A stretch of DNA of 19,204 nt, from assembly GCA_011321985.1 (NCBI GenBank), contig DROB01000014.1, positions 1 through 19,204 on the forward strand. The letters are read 5' to 3'. Of the stretch, positions 15,027-19,204 are shown piece by piece (the first letter of the stretch is position 1; the number at the start of each line of letters is the position of its first letter). The notes beneath the pieces were generated by a model. The model was not told where the DNA came from. It did not search any database and was given only the letters and a program-made list of their open reading frames with translations. A program made the position numbers and the translations under genes. The DNA comes from Gammaproteobacteria bacterium. Lineage in GTDB: Bacteria > Pseudomonadota > Gammaproteobacteria > SZUA-229.

Positions 15027-15443
15027 TTATTCGCCCATGATGGTGATGGAGACATTACGTTTATGAAAGTTGGTGCGGTGCTCCCACAGGAATATACCTT
15101 GCCACATGCCCAGATCACACCTGCCTTTGTAGATGGGGATGGATAAAGCACTCTGTGTCAGTATGGTTCGGATATGTGCTGCCATGTCATCGGGGCCTTC
15201 ATCCTGATGTTTGTACATGCTGTCACCGTCTTTGACCAGTTTTGCCATATAGGCATCCAGATCTTCGCGGACGGTTTTATCGGCATTTTCACAGAGTATC
15301 AGTGAGGCACTGGTGTGCTGAATGAACAGATTACAAATTCCGGACTTGATACCGGATTTATCGATGCATTCCTGAATCTGCTCGCTGATGTTGTAGGTGC
15401 CCCTTCCTTTTGTGGAAAAACGCAATTTTTGCTGGTAGATCAT
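15027..15443 (-). CDS. YjbQ-family protein (secondary thiamine-phosphate synthase, paralogue 1)
   Basis: This 138-residue member of UPF0047/YjbQ has all family residues: QHTSAS (H43), ENAD (52-55), YKHQDEGPDDMAAHI (H79, E82, D85, D86 and H90) and DLGMWQGIFLWEHR. It forms a small conserved fold with a cluster of histidines. E. coli YjbQ can replace ThiE weakly, hence the current name; its main role is unresolved. A good GGAGAG Shine-Dalgarno precedes the ATG. A second, degenerate paralogue follows after 25 bp. thiD and thiE lie 2 kb away, which may be coincidental, though it fits a thiamine link. Confidence 0.95.
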   Translation of the reverse strand: MIYQQKLRFSTKGRGTYNISEQIQECIDKSGIKSGICNLFIQHTSASLILCENADKTVREDLDAYMAKLVKDGDSMYKHQDEGPDDMAAHIRTILTQSALSIPIYKGRCDLGMWQGIFLWEHRTNFHKRNVSITIMGE

Positions 15444-15513
15444 GGCTCTCTCCGAAATAGCTGCTTTCTTATTATTGGCTAAACAGATAGTAGTTTAAAT
15501 GGTGTCTATAGCT

Positions 15514-15541
15514 ATTATAAGAGCGGTAATTGGTAACCCAA
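15514..15541 (-). promoter_or_regulatory. Candidate sigma-70 promoter for the yjbQ pair
   Basis: On the minus strand TTGGGT (15536-15541) and a perfect TATAAT (15514-15519) are 16 bp apart, about 70 bp upstream of the first yjbQ start. Confidence 0.5.
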
Positions 15542-15845
15542 AACAGTAAAAGCGGGTCGTTCGATCATGTTAGCCAAAAATGTTTTTGTGCTATACCCCG
15601 TTGTTGAAAAACAAAATAAATGTCGATAAAGTTTACACAAAATGAAGAAAAAATGAGATTAATTGCGTGTGATCAGGGAAAAGGTTGGTTTTTTAATTAA
15701 TATCCTTGAAATTTTCCGTGTTTAAGGCATTTAAAGCTTTTATTTTGTCGGAATAAGTTACAGTTTTGTAAAAAAATGCATTACTGTTGAGGTTTTTTAT
15801 TATTTTTCGGGTATCAGAGCCTGTCTGTCGGGCTTGTTAAGTCGC

Positions 15846-15861
15846 TGGCATATAAATTGCT
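15846..15861 (+). promoter_or_regulatory. Sigma-54 (RpoN) promoter for the PEP-CTERM gene
   Basis: TGGCATATAAATTGCT matches the -24/-12 consensus TGGCAC-N5-TTGCW with exact spacing: GG at 15847-15848 and GC at 15859-15860, 12 bp apart. Transcription would start near 15872, giving a leader of about 155 nt before the ATG at 16027. RpoN control with the PrsK/PrsR regulators is known for PEP-CTERM genes in other bacteria. No prsK or prsR is in the window. Confidence 0.75.
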
Positions 15862-15920
15862 GGTAGATATGAAGACGCTCGACGATGTATTTTCCTGTTG
15901 GCGTTAAATGACCCCAAATG

Positions 15921-15940
15921 AATGACTAAATGACTAAATG
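15921..15940 (+). repeat. 8-bp tandem repeat in the leader
   Basis: AATGACTA occurs twice in tandem, followed by AATG, about 50 nt downstream of the predicted transcription start. It may be a slippage-prone run or a binding site; no coding sense is apparent. Confidence 0.5.
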
Positions 15941-16026
15941 TTACCGGATAACTAAAGAGTTGCAGGATTCGTGCGGCTAATGATAACTGAAAATTTGGTA
16001 TGACAATGGAACAGGGTGGAACAGGT

Positions 16027-16854
16027 ATGAAAAAGGTGTATAGCAAGGTATCAGTGGCGGCAGGTTTGGTAACAAGTCTGGTCTCCGTCTGCGCAAGTGC
16101 CGATACGGTGAAGTTATTTAACGAAACATTTGAAGGCGTTAGTGGTTACAGTTGTGACTGGAGCTACGGCTTCTGTGATAAACGTAAATATGGCGTGCCT
16201 ACGACAGCGACAGGTGCGGATAATGACTGGACCGGTGTGCGCTTTGAGCATCCGGATAATGGTTCTATTCAAAAGGATGTCGGTGTACAGAAATACGGTG
16301 GTGGCTCAAACTGGACACATACCGGTGCGGTAAAAGATGATGCCGGTCTGATGCTTACCCTGGATACGACTGGTTTTGAAAATATCAGTTTAAGTTTTGA
16401 CTGGCGAACCTTTTATGATGGCAGTTACTACGAGCCAGATGAGTTAGTGGTGGGGTATTTCGTCGGTGATGTTACGGCAGGATTACCTTCATCCCGGGTG
16501 GATGGCGTACATAACACTCTGGATCTACGTAATGCGGCACATGGCGGTGTCGATGGTGCGTGGAACTGGAGTAATACTACAGGTGGCAATAATGGTGACT
16601 GGGTAGAACTTTTCCGTGCGGGTCCCGATAATAACTGGTCTACAGAAAATTTATTGTTAGGTATCGATGCGGCTGATGCGTCAACAATCTCTATCGCTTT
16701 CTGGGCCGATGCAGATAATCTGGCGACCGGTAAATTTGATAATGTGATGGTATTCGGTGACCGGATTTCGGCGGTTCCTGTGCCTGCAGCTGTCTGGTTG
16801 TTCGGTAGTGGCCTGTTGGGTCTTGTCGGTATGGCGAGAAGGCGTAAGGCCTGA
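16027..16854 (+). CDS. PEP-CTERM sorting-domain protein
   Basis: The 275-residue precursor has a signal peptide ending CASA|DTV and a C-terminal tail VPVPAAVWLFGSGLLG followed by LVGMARRRKA, the PEP-CTERM signal: motif, hydrophobic helix, basic cluster. Exosortase recognises such tails and routes the protein to the cell surface or matrix. The central part is rich in W, N, G and D and predicted to be all-beta (FNETFEGV, LTLDTTGFENISLSFDW, NISIAFWADA-like segments), like a jelly-roll or lectin-like domain; a carbohydrate-binding or matrix role is inference. ATG codons also lie at 16000 and 16006, but the AGGGTGG ribosome site and the signal peptide favour 16027. Cysteine is present near the N-terminus (SCDWSYGFCDK). 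A terminator follows. No exosortase gene is here. Confidence 0.92.
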   Translation: MKKVYSKVSVAAGLVTSLVSVCASADTVKLFNETFEGVSGYSCDWSYGFCDKRKYGVPTTATGADNDWTGVRFEHPDNGSIQKDVGVQKYGGGSNWTHTGAVKDDAGLMLTLDTTGFENISLSFDWRTFYDGSYYEPDELVVGYFVGDVTAGLPSSRVDGVHNTLDLRNAAHGGVDGAWNWSNTTGGNNGDWVELFRAGPDNNWSTENLLLGIDAADASTISIAFWADADNLATGKFDNVMVFGDRISAVPVPAAVWLFGSGLLGLVGMARRRKA

Positions 16855-16887
16855 TCTAGAATATGTAAATGCTATAAAAAGTGATTT

Positions 16888-16924
16888 AAAGCACGTGTCT
16901 ATTTTGACAGGCACGTGCTTTTTT
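16888..16924 (+). terminator. Rho-independent terminator of the PEP-CTERM gene
   Basis: AAAGCACGTG and CACGTGCTTT form a 10-bp stem with a 14-nt loop, followed by a T run. On the plus strand it ends the PEP-CTERM transcript about 35 bp after the stop. It touches the convergent znuA stop and is also usable on the minus strand, where the T run is shorter. Confidence 0.88.
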
Positions 16925-17855
16925 ATTGCCTCAGACATCGTGCCATCTTATTGCCTATCCTGTCGAGCAGCTCAAACCAGAGTTCGGGGCCTGCTTTCAG
17001 ATTGAAGCCAAGAGCATCCAGTTCGACCGCCTGTATCTCCGAATGATCGAGCAAGGTGTCGATTATCGCTGGTCGGGTCGGTGCTTCAAAAAAAAGGCAA
17101 GGTATCTTTCGTTCGGTGATCATCCATTTTATCGAACGTATCTGCCGGATGCCTGGTGTGGTCTCTTCATTCAGATTGACGGAGGCGACACGATTTAGCC
17201 GATATTCTTTTTCGAAATACTGGTAAGCATCATGGTACGTTATAAAGGGTGTCCGGGTGTTGTCGAGTTCGTCATCCAGTCGTTTTGCAAGCTGGTCGAT
17301 ACGTTTAAGTGTCTGTGCCCGGTTGAGTAGATATCCTGACTCGTTGCTCCTGTCGTGTGCGATTAATTCCTGTGATACGCCGATAACGATCTGTCTGGCA
17401 TTATCGGGCGATAGCCAGAAATGAGGATCGATAAATCGAATATCGTCTGCATCCGGGTCAGTCGAAGACCTGTGCGATGTATCCTGCTTTCCTCGGACGG
17501 GTAATAGCGTTATGCCTTTGATCTGCATCAATGATATAAAACTGACATGGTCCTGATATTTTTTCGCGAGTGTCGGGATGAATGTTTCCAGGGCGGTACC
17601 GGCCCAGAATACGATATCGGCATCGGCCAGCTTTCGGTAGTCAGAGGGGCGAAGATGACTATGGTGGACAGACTGGGTGGTATCCAGCAGTAGCTGAGGT
17701 TCGGTGATGCCCTGCATGAGCGCGGCGACGAGGGAGTGCAGAGGTTTGATGGTGACGACGACTTTCAGCTTATCAGGTGGGTTAGCCGAAACGCTCTGCG
17801 GTAGCAGGCAGCCCAGTGAAAAGAGAAAGATCGTTATGCGGATGATGGGAAGCAT
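16923..17855 (-). CDS. znuA: Zinc ABC transporter substrate-binding protein
   Basis: ZnuA captures zinc in the periplasm and delivers it to the ZnuBC permease. The 310-residue precursor has a signal peptide ending SVSA|NPP. The cluster 9 fold is shown by VTIKPLHSLVAALM (H40), a short HH-S-H motif (64-67), DPHFWLSPDNARQI (H145) and FITYHDAYQYFEKEY (H208), the three zinc histidines. The metal-trapping loop of other ZnuA proteins is rich in His, Asp and Glu; here that loop (about 120-138) has only one histidine (TSHRSSTD). Near the C-terminus LDALGFNLKAGPELW is intact. It diverges from zur, with the Zur operator 37 bp upstream of its start. The terminator of the neighbouring gene overlaps its stop. 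Confidence 0.96.
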   Translation of the reverse strand: MLPIIRITIFLFSLGCLLPQSVSANPPDKLKVVVTIKPLHSLVAALMQGITEPQLLLDTTQSVHHSHLRPSDYRKLADADIVFWAGTALETFIPTLAKKYQDHVSFISLMQIKGITLLPVRGKQDTSHRSSTDPDADDIRFIDPHFWLSPDNARQIVIGVSQELIAHDRSNESGYLLNRAQTLKRIDQLAKRLDDELDNTRTPFITYHDAYQYFEKEYRLNRVASVNLNEETTPGIRQIRSIKWMITERKIPCLFFEAPTRPAIIDTLLDHSEIQAVELDALGFNLKAGPELWFELLDRIGNKMARCLRQ

Positions 17856-17891
17856 GGTGGATATTATTGTTTTATCATTGATTAGTAAATG

Positions 17892-17912
17892 TTATGTTAT
17901 AATATAACATAA
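17892..17912. promoter_or_regulatory. Zur operator
   Basis: TTATGTTATA (17892-17901), a central A (17902) and TATAACATAA (17903-17912) form a perfect 10-1-10 palindrome matching the gammaproteobacterial Zur box (ATGTTATA-N-TATAACAT core). It lies 37 bp before znuA and 36 bp before zur, so Zur loaded with zinc should shut off both directions, including its own gene. This is a clear zinc-repressed divergent arrangement. Confidence 0.95.
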
Positions 17913-17947
17913 TATGATGGAACAAGGTTGAGCCGGGGTTTTAAAAT

Positions 17948-18472
17948 ATGTCTGTGCATCAATGTCCGCATGCGGGCAAAACCAGTTGTATGCGACCGAC
18001 CTCCTTACAGGTTGAATCCCTGATAAATCAGGCAGAACAATTGTGCGAGCAACGTCAGCAGCGATTCACAGCGTTACGCAGACGAGTATTAACGTTGATC
18101 TGTCAGGCAGAATCCCCCATGGGTGCCTATCAATTATTAGAATTCCTACAGGGTGACGGGCGTTCTGCGGCACCTCCCACTATCTACCGTGCACTGGATT
18201 TTTTGATGGCACAAGGTCTGATACATCGTCTGGCGAGCAACAACACCTATCTTGCCTGTGCTCATCCGCAGCAGGATCACGAAGCGGTGTTCCTGGTGTG
18301 TCAGCATTGTGGTCAGACACAGGAAATCCACACCGATGGCATCACGCATTCTGTCCAGGAAAAAGCCTCTCGTTATAAATTCAAGGTGTTGCATACTTCG
18401 GTTGAGGTGGCGGGTCTGTGTGCTAAATGTTCACCCGGATTTAACCCGCCCTCTGCAGGGGGGCTTGCATGA
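17948..18472 (+). CDS. zur: Zinc uptake regulator Zur (Fur family)
   Basis: The 174-residue protein has the Fur-family winged-helix domain (about 18-98: RRRVLTLICQAESPMGAYQLLEFLQ and TIYRALDFLMAQGLIHRL) and a dimerisation domain with two structural zinc CxxC pairs (C118/C121 in CQHCG, C158/C161 in CAKC). YLACAHPQQDHEA supplies further Cys and His ligands. With zinc bound it blocks the Zur box between it and znuA. The N-terminus is unusual in having C6, H8 and C14 (HQCPHAGKTSC); the start at 17948 has a weak ribosome binding site, and the next ATG at 17990 would remove this segment. The stop overlaps the znuC start by four bases (ATGA). Confidence 0.95.
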   Translation: MSVHQCPHAGKTSCMRPTSLQVESLINQAEQLCEQRQQRFTALRRRVLTLICQAESPMGAYQLLEFLQGDGRSAAPPTIYRALDFLMAQGLIHRLASNNTYLACAHPQQDHEAVFLVCQHCGQTQEIHTDGITHSVQEKASRYKFKVLHTSVEVAGLCAKCSPGFNPPSAGGLA

Positions 18473-19204
18473 GCGATACATTACTCAGTGCTGAAAAAAT
18501 TTGTCTGACAAGGGACGCGAAAGTCATCTTGCAGGATGTTAGTCTGCAGATACAGCAGCGCGAGATCATTACCCTCATCGGTCCCAATGGCGCAGGCAAG
18601 ACCAGCCTGATCCAGATATTGCTGGGGCTGTTGAAAGCCGATTCTGGTGTGATACATCGACATAAAAAACTACGTATCGGTTATGTTCCTCAGACCATGA
18701 GTATTCCCCAGGTGATGCCTCTGCGTGTTCGTGACTTTCTTGCGCTATCAGCAGGGAGGGGATTTTATGGTGATAAGATTGATGTCGAGCAAGTTCATGC
18801 GGTACTCGAAGAGCTCGACATAGGATACCTGTTCGATGCGGCGATGCAGGGTCTGTCCGGTGGGGAGATACAACGCATATTACTGGCCAGGGCGTTATTA
18901 AAAGCCCCGCAACTCCTGATCCTCGATGAGCCGGCATCCGGCATGGATGTTATCGGTCAGCAAAAATTGTATGACACGATAAAAAATATCCGTGATGCAC
19001 ATGCCTGCGGCATACTCATGGTGTCACATGACCTGCATCTTGTCATGGCTGCTACCGACAGAGTCGTCTGTCTGAATACGCATGTGTGTTGCACGGGGCA
19101 TCCTGATGATGTCAGCGAGCACCCGGAATATCTGAAATTATTTGGCTCAGCACTGAGTGGTCTGGCTCTGTATTCCCATCATCACGACCATGAACATGAC
19201 ATGA
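18469..19204 (+). CDS. znuC: Zinc ABC transporter ATPase (runs off the right edge)
   Basis: ZnuC supplies the ATP-driven power for zinc uptake at the cytoplasmic face of ZnuB. The 245 codons visible contain Walker A GPNGAGKT (38-45), Q-loop Q75 in YVPQ, signature LSGGE (129-133), Walker B LLILDEP (149-155) and the switch histidine H187 in MVSHD. The zinc-family HVCCTGHPDDV and PEYLKLFG segments follow, then a histidine-rich tail HHHDHEHDM. No stop occurs before the edge, but the length is near that of complete ZnuC (about 250), so only a few codons are missing. It starts at the ATGA overlap with zur, so the two are translationally coupled; znuB presumably follows. Confidence 0.95.
   Translation, partial: MSDTLLSAEKICLTRDAKVILQDVSLQIQQREIITLIGPNGAGKTSLIQILLGLLKADSGVIHRHKKLRIGYVPQTMSIPQVMPLRVRDFLALSAGRGFYGDKIDVEQVHAVLEELDIGYLFDAAMQGLSGGEIQRILLARALLKAPQLLILDEPASGMDVIGQQKLYDTIKNIRDAHACGILMVSHDLHLVMAATDRVVCLNTHVCCTGHPDDVSEHPEYLKLFGSALSGLALYSHHHDHEHDM

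Larger units (their letters stand above)
15444..16026. other. AT-rich intergenic region between yjbQ and the PEP-CTERM gene
   Basis: About 580 bp without a convincing gene. It holds the yjbQ promoter at its left end, and at its right end the sigma-54 promoter, leader and small tandem repeat of the PEP-CTERM gene. The middle (about 15545-15830) is strongly AT-rich with many A and T runs; an RpoN activator site would be expected there, but no clear inverted repeat is seen. Confidence 0.5.

Noticed and set aside
15834..15856. Sigma-70 promoter TTGTTA/TATAAA for the PEP-CTERM gene
   Set aside because: The boxes are only 11 bp apart, far too close; the sigma-54 match in the same place is far better.

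Overview
The window reads as the chromosome of a gammaproteobacterium. The proteins resemble gammaproteobacterial families (PyrC, RNase T, Mpl, UbiX, YcgN, YcgL, HemL, ThiD/ThiE, rubredoxin, Zur/ZnuABC). A PEP-CTERM protein and a 7TMR-DISM/GGDEF protein suggest an environmental, possibly aquatic, biofilm-forming lineage; I cannot name the genus. No tRNA, rRNA, CRISPR array, prophage or intact insertion sequence was seen. Most of the window is ordinary housekeeping DNA with small accessory insertions.

Layout. At 1-1346 the minus strand carries the start of rnt (RNase T) and, upstream of it, pyrC. Divergent from these, 1395-4785 on the plus strand holds a five-helix membrane protein, mpl (peptidoglycan recycling), ubiX (prenyl-FMN synthesis), ycgN (UPF0260) and an unnamed 92-aa protein. 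Minus-strand genes follow: a membrane diguanylate cyclase (4865-6577), a cold-shock domain protein with two predicted N-terminal membrane helices (6652-7086) followed by a strong terminator, ycgL, hemL, a lipoprotein, an APC-family permease, a 120-bp palindromic repeat, a second lipoprotein, then thiE and thiD. Together hemL, thiE and thiD look like a conserved gammaproteobacterial cluster split by an approximately 2.9-kb accessory block (8917-11771).

Rubredoxin and a D-2-hydroxyacid dehydrogenase (13314-14497, plus) are divergent from thiD. They are followed by a tandem minus-strand pair of YjbQ-family genes. The first looks intact; the second has lost most of the characteristic active-site residues. 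YjbQ proteins are annotated as secondary thiamine-phosphate synthases, so there may be a functional link with thiD/thiE.

A 550-bp AT-rich intergenic region precedes a PEP-CTERM surface/exported protein (16027-16854). It contains a good sigma-54 type (-24/-12) promoter in the correct orientation, which fits the known RpoN control of PEP-CTERM genes. The window ends in a zinc-uptake locus: znuA (minus) diverges from zur-znuC (plus), with a near-perfect Zur operator palindrome between them; znuC runs off the end.

The points most worth a second look are the degenerate YjbQ paralogue, the membrane-tethered cold-shock domain, the palindromic element and the 28-nt repeat shared by two gene ends, and the sigma-54 site of the PEP-CTERM gene. 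I found no clearly new multi-gene system.
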